Source: Russula earlei
Lineage: Eukaryota; Basidiomycota; Agaricomycetes; Russulales; Russulaceae
Assembly: GCA_025769875.1 (NCBI GenBank)
Contig: JAGFNK010001220.1
Coordinates: forward strand, 1-12,797
Length of the DNA: 12,797 nucleotides
Direction of reading: 5' to 3'
Under the pieces are notes generated by a model, which was not told the DNA's origin, ran no database searches, and was given only the letters and a program-made list of their open reading frames with translations. The position numbers were made by a program, and so were the translations under genes. Of the stretch, positions 6,733 to 12,797 are shown one piece after another; position 1 is the stretch's first letter, and every line of letters starts with the position of its first letter.

Positions 6733-8058
6733 TGTTCCATCAGTTCTTCCAACAAGTCCTCCTTCTGTTTGGTGGACATCTTCTTTATGGACGCTGAGGA
6801 GGAGCTCTTGTTATAGGTAGGAGGAGGAGATGTAGATTGCCCGGAGACAGTGCTTTCATTTCCACTGTCCCCTGAGTCGTCCTCCTTCTCTGTTTCCTGA
6901 GCTCGAGCTTTCCCTTTGTCCCTTGAGTTACTTGATTTCTTCTTGACTCTGTCCTTGTCAGGACAGTTCCGACTGATATGTCCTGCTTTCTTGCAGATGA
7001 AGCATTTCCCTTCTGCTAGCAGTTTCTTCTTTTCCTCTGTCAGAGGAGGACGTCGCTTGGTCCTTGCTGCATCAGTGGATACTGAGTCCACTTCCATTGC
7101 ATTCGGATCTCTTTGGTTTCGCCTTTTCCCAACCTGTAGGGATTTCATGCGATTTTCCCTGGTGGTCAACAATCCACCTCCAGATCCAATATTGGCTTTC
7201 ATGAGCTGGTCTCTGGCCTGTTGTTCCCTAGCAGCATTGATCCATGCTCATAGATCATTGATGGCAGGTATGTCTCTGACTGGTCGATTGTAGATTCGTC
7301 ACACCAGCCAGGTGATTTAGGCCAGCCTTGTAGGCTTCTACTGCTCCTGGTGAATTCTGGTCCCATCCTGCTTTACTGAGCAGAACAAGGAATTTGCTAG
7401 TATAGTCATCCAGCAATGCTGCTTTAGACATGGACAATTGTTGTAGCTCCATGAAAGCATCTTCAGGCTCTGTGGTGTCTTTGAATTCTCTGAAGAAGTC
7501 ATCCACAAATTTGGTCCAAAAGAGCATGTCAGTTGGATCTAGCTGCACTGGTGCATAAGGAGACGGCAGGTCCCCATTTCTTTTTGCTTCTACCAGGTTC
7601 GTTTGATTGACCACCCATTCATGTACTTTCTCTCCTTTGATGTAGGTAAGAGCTAGGGCTACTCGCTTCATTGGAATAGTCATGGTCAGGTTGTTGCTGT
7701 TGAGCAGATTCCATAGATTGAAATCCTGGACAAAGTACTTCATCTTTTTCCTGTCTCCTTTGAAGACTTCAGGAGGGTCTCCTTTTAGAGATCCGTTGCC
7801 CCCATGGGGGCCTGGTGCCGGCTGAGGTGCCAGATTCGCCCCTGGTCCTACAGGAGGTGCTGCCGGTGGTCCCCCTGCTGGAGGGCCTCCTCCAGGTGGG
7901 CCTCCTCCTGGTACTGGTGGACCTCCGGGTCCGAAGGGGACTCCTCCACCTCCAGGTGGTCCTCCTGCTCCAGGTGGACCACCTCCAGGGTTTACTACAA
8001 TGGTGTTAAGATTCTCTTGTTCTCCGACTGTCATCTGTTTTGCTGACTCATCTGTGAT
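6723..8058 (-). pseudogene. gag: Z Gag, main part: capsid-like region and CCHC zinc knuckle
   Basis: The segment begins right after LTR C and includes ATG 8032-8034, though the frame is open upstream. In order it has a Gly/Pro-rich tract (GGPP-type repeats, about 7830-8000) and a retrotransposon Gag domain (about 7300-7790; PPEVFKGDRKKMKYFVQDF, RVALALTYIKG). A basic linker with MEVDS follows, then a CX2CX4HX4C knuckle CFICKKAGHISRNC (near 6970-7010) and a Ser/Lys-rich tail ending at TAG 6723. A one-base shift near 7305 separates the HLAG end of the capsid part from RIYNRPVRDIPAIN, and TGA at 7248-7250 follows. Gag packages RNA and forms the particle. The stop overlaps a frameshift signal into pol. 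Confidence 0.88.
6726..6732 (-). promoter_or_regulatory. Programmed -1 frameshift heptamer at gag-pol junction
   Basis: On the minus strand the end of gag reads CAG GGT TTT TAG. The heptamer G GGT TTT fits X XXY YYZ in the gag frame and abuts the stop codon. Slipping back one base gives GGG TTT TTA, which is open and in frame with protease. Whether a downstream pseudoknot exists was not determined. Confidence 0.65.
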
Positions 8059-8072
8059 TACTCATATGTCTG

Positions 8073-8116
8073 GCTTACTGATTGCTTACTGATTGCTTAC
8101 TGATTGCTTACTGATT
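8073..8116. repeat. 11-bp tandem repeat, four copies, in LTR C
   Basis: GCTTACTGATT occurs four times without interruption at 8073-8083, 8084-8094, 8095-8105 and 8106-8116. A degenerate extension (CATGACTGATACT) follows. It lies upstream of the TATA box. Confidence 0.9.
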
Positions 8117-8136
8117 CATGACTGATACTAGGAAAG

Positions 8137-8158
8137 AATGACTCACGCGTGAGTCATT
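8137..8158. promoter_or_regulatory. Perfect 22-bp palindrome with two TGACTCA sites in LTR C
   Basis: The left half is AATGACTCACG and the right half is its exact reverse complement. Each arm holds TGACTCA, the Gcn4/AP-1 bZIP site, and the centre is ACGCGT. The position about 105 bp upstream of the TATA box suggests a U3 enhancer; binding is inferred. Confidence 0.6.
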
Positions 8159-8262
8159 TCTAACATCCTTGAATTGCGCTTTCTGTATTTGGATACTACT
8201 GGTTCTCAGCTATGTGCACCCCGAGTTTCGTACGAATCAGATCAGTAGTTATCGAGATATTG

Positions 8263-8308
8263 TATAAATAGTCTGTGGTACCAAGAAGTCGAGCCTTATG
8301 CTCGACTT
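8263..8308 (+). promoter_or_regulatory. LTR C TATA box and perfect stem-loop
   Basis: TATAAATA at 8263-8270 is followed 23 nt after its first T by AAGTCGAG (8286-8293), a 7-nt loop, and CTCGACTT (8301-8308), an 8-bp perfect stem. The 3' arm plus the next base, CTCGACTTA, is shared with the stem of the Z LTR. Confidence 0.6.
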
Positions 8309-8505
8309 ACTCTCTCAACAAGACAACTATCTTGTCAACCGATCTAAACAAAATATAGTGCAGACTCTAACTGAAAGAGGTCCCTCTCTTTTCTACATTC
8401 AATCTTCCTGAGATAATATCAAAGGGTTCGAAGTCTAGTGCTTGAACTATATCAAGCAACTCTTTCACTAAAAGAGTCGGTACTAAGATCCATCAGATCT
8501 TAACA

Positions 8506-9409
8506 GATGGTGGGCCCTGCTCTTCCACCTGCTGTCTGGGTGGCAATGGTGGCTGTCTGTGTTGCTGCAATGGTAGCCATTTCGACTGATTCTTCTGGCT
8601 CTTCAACAATTGTTGGTTCAATGGGCGAGACGTGTACTGTCTGCTCTAGTCTTTCAGCTAGCTCCAATACTTCTGGTGCTTCTGCTTTCTGATCTGTAGT
8701 CGGAGGGTCCGACTGTTCTGTTTCTCCACTTGATGACTTTTGTATCAATGGAGCTGGGTCGTCTACTACTGGGCTTCTGGGTTCCCAATGAGTAGTGTAA
8801 GGATCTGTCTTGGTTCCTAAACCTAGGACCTTATATTCATCGATGTCTTCATCCTCTCCTGCGTAGGGACATCCTTTGTGGTAATCAACAAAGTACCACT
8901 GATTGTTGATGTATTCACAAGGAAGGTAGCTTCCTTTGTATCGGACCTCGTATCTGTTAGGCCCTTCCTGGTCTGCCCAACACCAGATGGCAGTTCCTTT
9001 GATTCCTGAGGGTAGATCGTCCCTCTCTCTAGCTTTGAACCAACCAAATTTGGTTCCTTGCTTTGATTTCTGGTTGAACTTTATGCGTATGCTATGTTCT
9101 CCTTCGATTTCCAGTTTGTCCACTCGCCACTGCCTTTCCTAGGGAGTCGGGACTTGTCTGCCCTCTTACCACTGTCTATGCCAATGACAGTAGGGGTCTT
9201 TACAGAAGTATGCGTGTGTCCAACCGTGCTGCTCATCAAGAGTCACGTAGTACACCTTCTTCTTGTCGTGGAGAGGTCTGTATAGATTCTCCCCTTTGAC
9301 TACTTCAGCGTAGGTTGCTGACCATATGATGACTAGATCCTAGTCTTTAGGCTTCCTGCCTATTTCTGGTTCGCTTTCACAGCGATGTCTGTGATAGAAG
9401 CTCGACTTA
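8506..9409 (-). pseudogene. gag: Z Gag, N-terminal extension of unknown fold
   Basis: About 300 codons share one frame with the main Gag after removal of LTR C. Three stops interrupt it: TAG 9340-9342, TAA 9166-9168 and TAG 9139-9141. The first half is rich in aromatic, Cys and His residues (HAYFCKDPYCHWHRQW near 9170-9220; WCWADQEGPNRYEVRYKG near 8940-8990; NNQWYFVDYHKGCPYAGE near 8850-8910). This suggests a small folded, possibly metal-binding or beta-rich domain. The second half is acidic and Thr/Glu/Pro-rich and ends in an Ala/Thr repeat (TATIATQTA). I see no in-frame ATG before the first stop, so the true start is unknown or mutated. I do not recognise the domain. Confidence 0.65.
9398..9409 (-). 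promoter_or_regulatory. Primer-binding site of Z, probable self-primer type
   Basis: Directly after the LTR end CCTTAACA the minus strand reads TAAGTCGAGCTT. Its exact complement AAGCTCGACTTA occurs in the same LTR at 9604-9615, about 34 nt after the TATA box, where the transcript should begin. This is the layout known from Tf1 of fission yeast, which primes with its own RNA 5' end instead of a tRNA. Confidence 0.65.
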
Positions 9410-9997
9410 TGTTAAGGCTCCAAAGTGCCTTAAATAAGATCAATGGTCGTGTCTATAAATGTGTCCTACCAATGCAGATATGCTTGAGTCAAGCAAGCAA
9501 TACTCGTGGAGGGGAAGGAGTGTTAGATCCTTCTAGAGTATGACAACAAGATGAGAGGGGCTCTGCAGACAGGGTAGGAGTCAACTGTTTGGGATTGGCA
9601 AACTAAGTCGAGCTTAAGGCTCAACTGTTTCTACTGGAGGCTTTATATAGCCCTACAGGGATAAGGTTCATACTACTGTAGTACTGGTTGGTGCTATAGA
9701 AGCAAAAGGCAGCTCATAGAAGCAAGGTTGCTTCTATGTAAACGATCTCGGTGCTGGAAGCATTAAGTGCTTCCCCAATCAAGGAATCAACGTATGTGGC
9801 GGTACAGGAACATCTGGGACAGAAGCAATGCTACTCATTGCTTTTTCAGTACATCTTCTGAAAGATACGATCAACGCGCTCCGAATGTGATATCAAGGAA
9901 CATAAATGATCAAGATCTGACGCACGCATAATGCAAACAGTGCAGTCCATAGTTCAGGTGTTCCAGCATCTTCTGGACCGCAAACCACTTGGTAACA
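9410..9997 (-). mobile_element. 5' LTR of element Z
   Basis: On the minus strand the LTR runs TGTTACCAAGTGG to GCCTTAACA, 588 bp. It is flanked by the truncated X LTR on one side and the primer-binding site on the other. TATA lies at 9641-9649; U3 lies above and R-U5 below. U3 has several inverted repeats: CATAGAAGCAA/TTGCTTCTATG (9715-9725/9728-9738, 2-bp spacer), GAAGCA/TGCTTC (near 9757-9773) and AGCAATG/CATTGCT (near 9824-9842). The 3' LTR is beyond the window, so age by LTR divergence cannot be read. Confidence 0.8.
9606..9649 (-). promoter_or_regulatory. Z LTR TATA box and stem-loop containing the self-primer
   Basis: TATATAAAG (9649 to 9641, minus strand) is followed 23 nt after its first T by AGTTGAGC-CTTAA-GCTCGACT (9626 to 9606), an 8-bp stem with one G-U pair. 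The 3' arm and loop edge overlap the 12 nt complementary to the primer-binding site, so the hairpin and primer pairing would be mutually exclusive. Confidence 0.6.
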
Positions 9998-10246
9998 CTG
10001 TGCTGCACAGTAGGTGTGCAGCATTGCACAGTCGAAACTAAGAAGTGAATATAAATGGAAAGAGAACCAAACAAAGGGAAAGTAACAGCAATCCAGTGTT
10101 ACCTGGACGTGTATGGATCACATGATAACACAGAAGGGATCACAAGACATAAGAGATCACGAGACTAGTAAGTAAAGGGACATATGAAAGCAAGCAGTCC
10201 ATAGCAAAAAGGTAAGAGGTAGATGTAAAAGGAAAATGGTGTAACA
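9998..10246 (-). mobile_element. 3' LTR of element X, truncated by insertion of Z
   Basis: The first 249 bp of an LTR (minus strand, starting TGTTACACC at 10246) aligns end to end with 11264-11512 of LTR D. I count about 16 mismatches, mostly transitions, and two one-base gaps. Similarity stops abruptly at 9998, where Z begins, in the middle of the near-palindrome CTGTGC-T-GCACAG (9998-10010). A polypurine tract directly precedes it, which identifies it as the 3' LTR of X. Confidence 0.85.
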
Positions 10247-10259
10247 TCACCCCCCCATC
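10247..10259 (-). promoter_or_regulatory. Polypurine tract of element X
   Basis: The minus strand reads GATGGGGGGGTGA immediately before the LTR start TGTTAC. A G-run next to the 3' LTR is the plus-strand primer of Ty3/gypsy elements. LTR D lacks such a tract, which supports its being a separate insertion. Confidence 0.75.
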
Positions 10260-10266
10260 AAGGTCC

Positions 10267-10820
10267 CTAGAAGTGAGAACGACGATAAGGCCGACCTACT
10301 TTTCTCCAAGGTTGGTCCAACTTCGAAGATCGTACCCTTTTTGTTGCATGATCTGGTCTGTTGGGACAGACTGGTTGTATGTGCCCCAGTTCACCGCAAT
10401 GAAAGCAGGTTTTTCTGGGGTGACTGGCGGAGATGAAGGTAGATCTGGGAGGTCTTGACTTGTCGGAGGTGAAGGATGAGTCAGCAGGTTGGAAGGAGTC
10501 GGCGGAGGAAGACGAATCAAGGCGCATAAGTTCCTGTAAGCGACTATCACCTTCTTCTTCCTTGGAGTGGTCTTGCTATCGGAGGTTAAGGGTAACCCTA
10601 TTGAGAGAATTGGTGGCGGCAAGGGTTTGTGTCATGGTAACTAGCCGTGTCAGTTCACAAGCAGAAAACAAGTTGATGATAGAGAGGTGTTCAAGAAACG
10701 GGCTGGTTCCCATGTATAATGAGTAAGGATTCCTGCAGCGGTCGAAGTGTTTTATGCTAAACAGGTTATGGCCAATAGACCCTTCCTAGTATGACTCGGT
10801 CCATTGAGAAGCTAGGGTAA
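10267..10820 (-). pseudogene. X post-chromodomain protein, distal part with CCHC knuckle
   Basis: The frame opens at the LTR D duplication and continues to TAG 10267 with two in-frame TAG codons (10786-10788 and 10576-10578). It includes a hydrophobic helical stretch (FLEHLSIINLFSACELTRLV near 10640-10700), a Ser/Asp-rich linker, and a CX2CX4HX4C knuckle CFHCGELGHIQPVC near 10370-10411. A basic tail (KVGRPYRRSHF) ends the protein 20 bp before the polypurine tract. Because the tract and LTR follow directly, this is the last coding sequence of X. The frame is one base out of register with the proximal part, so an indel is also present. An in-frame ATG at 10711-10713 could start a separate short protein, but coding character extends upstream of it. 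Confidence 0.7.
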
Positions 10821-10825
10821 GTTTG

Positions 10826-11512
10826 TAATGGGATAGACTAGGGCTGGTTCCACTAGCTATATGTGTTCAAGTCCGTTGGGGACCTTGAACAACGCAGAGA
10901 GAGTAGAGGAAGGTAGGTCTTAAAGGAGGAGAGCTCTTCTCAGGGGAGTGAAGAGAGACTCTTAGGGAAGGAAGGGAAAGGCGAAGAGTAGATGGTGGAT
11001 GGTGTGTTGAGAGTTGATGAAATGGAGAGGTGGTTGTGGTTTAAGTTTGTGAGAGTGAAGTGGGTTGCAGGAGAATATGTTGGACACAAGGAGGTTGGAT
11101 TCTACAAGAGACCAAGCTTAGGGCTTTGGTCACAAAGTACTGAGCTTATATATACAGGAGAAGCGCAGCAATAGCTGCGCTTTGACTGTGCTACTAGTAT
11201 AGTAGGAGTCATAATAAGTAGGAGTCATAGGAATGAGGCCATGAATGAGTCAGAACCAAGTAACTGTGCTGCACAGTAGGTGCGCAGCATTGCACAGTCG
11301 AAACTAAGAAGCGAATATAAATGGGAAGAGAACCAAACAAAGGGAAAGTAACAGCAATCCAGTGTTACCTGGACGTGTATGGATCACATGATAACACAGA
11401 AGGGATCATGAGACGTAAGAGATCACAAGACCAGTAAGTAAAGGGAGGTACGCAAGCAAGCAGTCCATAGCAAGAGGTAAGAAGTAAACGTAAAAGGAAA
11501 ATGGTTGTAACA
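10826..11512 (-). mobile_element. solo LTR D, same family as the X LTR, inserted in X
   Basis: It starts TGTTACAACC at 11512 (minus strand) and ends near 10826. The 5-bp duplication GTTTG is present at 10821-10825 and 11513-11517. The LTR terminus next to the first copy appears to have lost one TG from a TGTG run, since TAATGGG follows the duplication directly instead of TGTAATGGG. TATA lies at 11146-11154. A 9-bp perfect hairpin, AAGCGCAGC-AATA-GCTGCGCTT, at 11161-11182 sits just upstream of it. R-U5 is pyrimidine-rich on the minus strand (10870-11100). It interrupts the X post-chromodomain ORF after residues HLKEVKQT. Confidence 0.8.
11110..11154 (-). promoter_or_regulatory. LTR D TATA box and bulged stem-loop
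   Basis: TATATATAA (11154 to 11146, minus strand) is followed 23 nt after its first T by GACCAA-A-GC, a CCTAA loop, and GC-TTGGTC (11131 to 11110): an 8-bp stem with one bulged A. Confidence 0.55.
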
Positions 11513-11517
11513 GTTTG

Positions 11518-12797
11518 TTTGACCTCCTTGAGGTGGCCTTGGTGCTCGAGGATTTGTGCAAAGAGGAGGCATATAGTTTGTCTCCTTTTGAGCATTTCCG
11601 ACGTCCTGAACCTGTAAGACTTGACCCCTGCTGTAAGGGAGGGGTCGTTGTCATCCTCGATGGCCCTAGTGATGAAGTCTGTGTAAGGCTGGTTAGTGAG
11701 GAGCATGTCCCACTGCTCCTCGTTTGGTACAGCGATGGGCCAGGCAGTGGGGATGGGTGTGAGTACACAAGAGAAGATGGGGGCTCCCTTGCCAAGGGTA
11801 GCATGGATGAGGGGTTCTGGTCGGGCCTCCAGCTCAATAAGAACCAGTTGGCCCTGTAGCCGGTTCCTCCTGGGTATTCTGGGACAGTAAAGTCAATGAG
11901 GGGGTAGTCAGAGGAGGGGATCCAGTCAGGGCTGGGTTGTGGTAGGCGAGGGGCGTCAAAGAATTTAGCAGCCTTGAACTGCTCGGCAAGGGAGAATGGG
12001 GATGGAGTGTGTGCTGGGAAAAGGTCAAGTCCCAGGGCATTGCACTCAGATCCAAGAAGGGTTGAGGAGAGGGAGACGGATGGTGAAAGAGGGGAGAGAC
12101 AGACTTGGGCAATGGCGTCGTTGTCGTCCTCATCGCACTCATAGGCAGGAGGGTTCTTGAAGGGTAGGGACCTTCTTGCCAGTTGGGGAGTGGGGGAGGC
12201 GATGGCGATGTCGTCGGCATAGGAAATAGTGGGGGAAGGGTAGGCGAGAACAGGGGGAGGCACAAGTGGGGACTGGGGATGAGGGACAGTAGGCAGGGGA
12301 TGAGTAGGTTGGGACGGGCAAGGATGGAATATAAACTGGGGATTGAGACATTGGCAGATATGAGAAGAGGTAGAGTTTGAAGGTGAAGAAGGTGGAGAAG
12401 GTGAAGGAGTAGTTTGGTAGGTTGAGTGGATGAGATGGCAAGCAAGTTGTAGAAGATGCTCTGCTGTCTCGAGTTCTGGAGGAGGGTTTTTATACATGAG
12501 CTTGTCCACCACAGGGGAATTTGTCTTTGAGTTCAAGTATTCTTTGAGTAGAGCCAGAGTGTGAAGATCAGTAGAATTGACCCATGAGCATTCCAAAACC
12601 GGGTATCCTTCCCAATGAACAAGGTATTGTGTCCTGCCTTGGTACTTCCTATCTCCGATGATAGCAGCGATTTCATATTCTTCTTCCCCTTGTACAATGT
12701 CAGGTGGTGGTTGGGTGAAAGCTTTGCCATATGCCCCTGTTTCAGTGAATGGCATGAGAAGATCCACATGAAACACATTGTGGATTTTCATTGATGG
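11518..12797 (-). pseudogene. pol: X Pol C-terminus: chromodomain fused to a long extension
   Basis: Entering from the right edge, the frame shows the integrase end (KIHNVFHVDLLMPF) and a chromodomain at about 12520-12700 (EEEYEIAAIIGD, then YLVHWEGYPVLECSWVNSTDL). There is no stop afterwards. It continues through a Pro/Ser-rich linker (about 12190-12430), an acidic patch (ECDEDDNDAI, near 12120), and a conserved-looking region (FTVPEYPGGTGYRANWFL). Near 11838 one base is missing: the visible frame goes on to an uninformative tail, while the shifted frame reads ELEARPEPLIHATLGKG and onward to helices ending HLKEVKQT at the LTR D insertion. The extension is more than 400 residues counting the part after LTR D. 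No known enzymatic motif is seen. The chromodomain should direct integration to heterochromatin. Confidence 0.78.

Larger units (their letters stand above)
8059..8505 (+). mobile_element. solo LTR C, inserted in Z Gag (left end eroded)
   Basis: The right end is clear: CAGATCTTAACA ending at 8505, followed by GATGG (8506-8510). The left end is inferred from GAT at 8056-8058 followed by TACTCATATG, which would fit a start TGTTACTC that has lost about five bases together with part of the duplication. Gag coding flanks both sides in the same frame when the insert is removed. Plus orientation follows from the TATA box at 8263. U3 has an 11-bp tandem repeat and a bZIP palindrome. The LTR end (CTTAACA) and the CTCGACTTA word after the TATA box resemble the 5' LTR of Z, so it may come from a related family. 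Confidence 0.68.
1..9997 (-). mobile_element. Ty3/gypsy chromovirus Z, nearly complete, 3' end beyond window
   Basis: Reading on the minus strand, the order is 5' LTR (9997 to 9410), primer-binding site, Gag, Pol (protease, RT, RNase H, integrase, chromodomain), then a third ORF with a CCHC knuckle; the 3' LTR lies left of base 1. The protease-RT-RNase H-integrase order and the C-terminal chromodomain define a Ty3/gypsy chromovirus. The LTR begins TGTTACC exactly where a copy of another LTR (9998-10246) is cut off, so Z inserted into the 3' LTR of element X. Expected duplication at the insertion is CTGTG (9998-10002); the partner lies outside the window. Three solo LTRs (A, B, C) lie inside Z. 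The copy is decayed: at least eleven nonsense codons and three one-base frameshifts. Confidence 0.9.
9998..12797 (-). mobile_element. Ty3/gypsy chromovirus X, 3' part only
   Basis: On the minus strand the element enters at the right edge within the Pol C-terminus. It runs through a chromodomain, a long extension interrupted by LTR D, a CCHC knuckle, a polypurine tract and the start of its 3' LTR. The remainder of that LTR should lie beyond the other end of Z. The 5' LTR, Gag and most of Pol are right of the window. Confidence 0.82.

Noticed and set aside
2708..7250. Reassignment of TGA to Trp, since all pol stops are TGA.
   Set aside because: Several positions align with Arg in the family, not Trp; one-base frameshifts and TAG/TAA stops are also present; and Trp is encoded by TGG throughout.
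8073..8116. CRISPR-like or satellite array.
   Set aside because: The 11-bp units are contiguous without spacers and occur only four times inside an LTR.
8137..8165. An LTR start TGTTAG on the minus strand at 8165 (copia-like, next to the palindrome).
   Set aside because: It would leave only about 130 bp before the Gag start with no TATA or terminus, while the plus-strand LTR reading has a TATA box, hairpin and a clear right end.
10247..11512. A gag-only, non-autonomous element bounded by two LTRs (LTR D and the LTR at 9998-10246).
   Set aside because: The two LTRs match and a knuckle ORF lies between them, but LTR D has its own GTTTG duplication on both sides, lacks a polypurine tract before it, and coding character continues right up to its border. 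A solo LTR in the last ORF of X explains this better.
1..12797. Host genes, tRNA or rRNA genes.
   Set aside because: Nothing beyond retroelement coding and LTR sequence could be supported; no cloverleaf or rRNA signature was noticed, though a tRNAscan-SE and Rfam search was not possible here.

Overview
This window is entirely retrotransposon DNA, with no recognisable host gene. It looks like a repeat-rich stretch of a fungal genome, most likely a basidiomycete (Agaricomycete). That placement is inferred from the elements: chromodomain-bearing Ty3/gypsy (chromovirus) polyproteins, LTRs opening TGTTAC, a G-run polypurine tract, and proline/glycine-rich Gags. No ribosomal or nuclear marker gene is present to confirm it.

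Layout: nearly all coding sequence is on the minus strand and belongs to two elements, one nested in the other. The older one, called X here (9998-12797), enters from the right edge with the end of its Pol (chromodomain). It continues in frame into a long post-chromodomain extension, is interrupted by a solo LTR of its own family (LTR D, 10826-11512), and resumes to a CCHC zinc knuckle. It then reaches a polypurine tract and the start of its 3' LTR. The younger one, Z (1-9997), inserted into that 3' LTR. Z has a 5' LTR (9410-9997), a primer-binding site, a long Gag (8506-9409 and 6723-8058), and Pol in the -1 frame (protease, reverse transcriptase, RNase H, integrase, chromodomain; 2297-6732). 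After Pol comes a separate third ORF (1-2174) that ends in its own CCHC zinc knuckle and runs off the left edge. Three solo LTRs sit inside Z: LTR A (698-1525, in ORF3), LTR B (5462-6422, in protease) and LTR C (about 8059-8505, in Gag). Target-site duplications are exact for A and B, carry a 2-bp loss next to one copy for D, and are eroded for C. Removing A, B or C by eye rejoins an open frame.

Both elements are dead copies. Z carries at least eleven in-frame nonsense codons (eight of them TGA), three single-base frameshifts and an Asp-to-Asn change in the first catalytic motif of reverse transcriptase. X carries two TAG codons and at least two frame slips.

The most interesting signals are these. 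(1) A stem-loop begins 22-24 nt after the first T of the TATA box in all five LTRs that retain a TATA box, although the stem sequences differ. (2) In Z, the 3' arm of that stem contains 12 nt perfectly complementary to the primer-binding site, the arrangement of a Tf1-like self-primed retrotransposon. (3) A canonical G GGT TTT slippery heptamer abuts the gag stop codon, with pol in the -1 frame. (4) X and Z both encode an extra module after the chromodomain that ends in a CCHC knuckle, fused to Pol in X and free-standing in Z.
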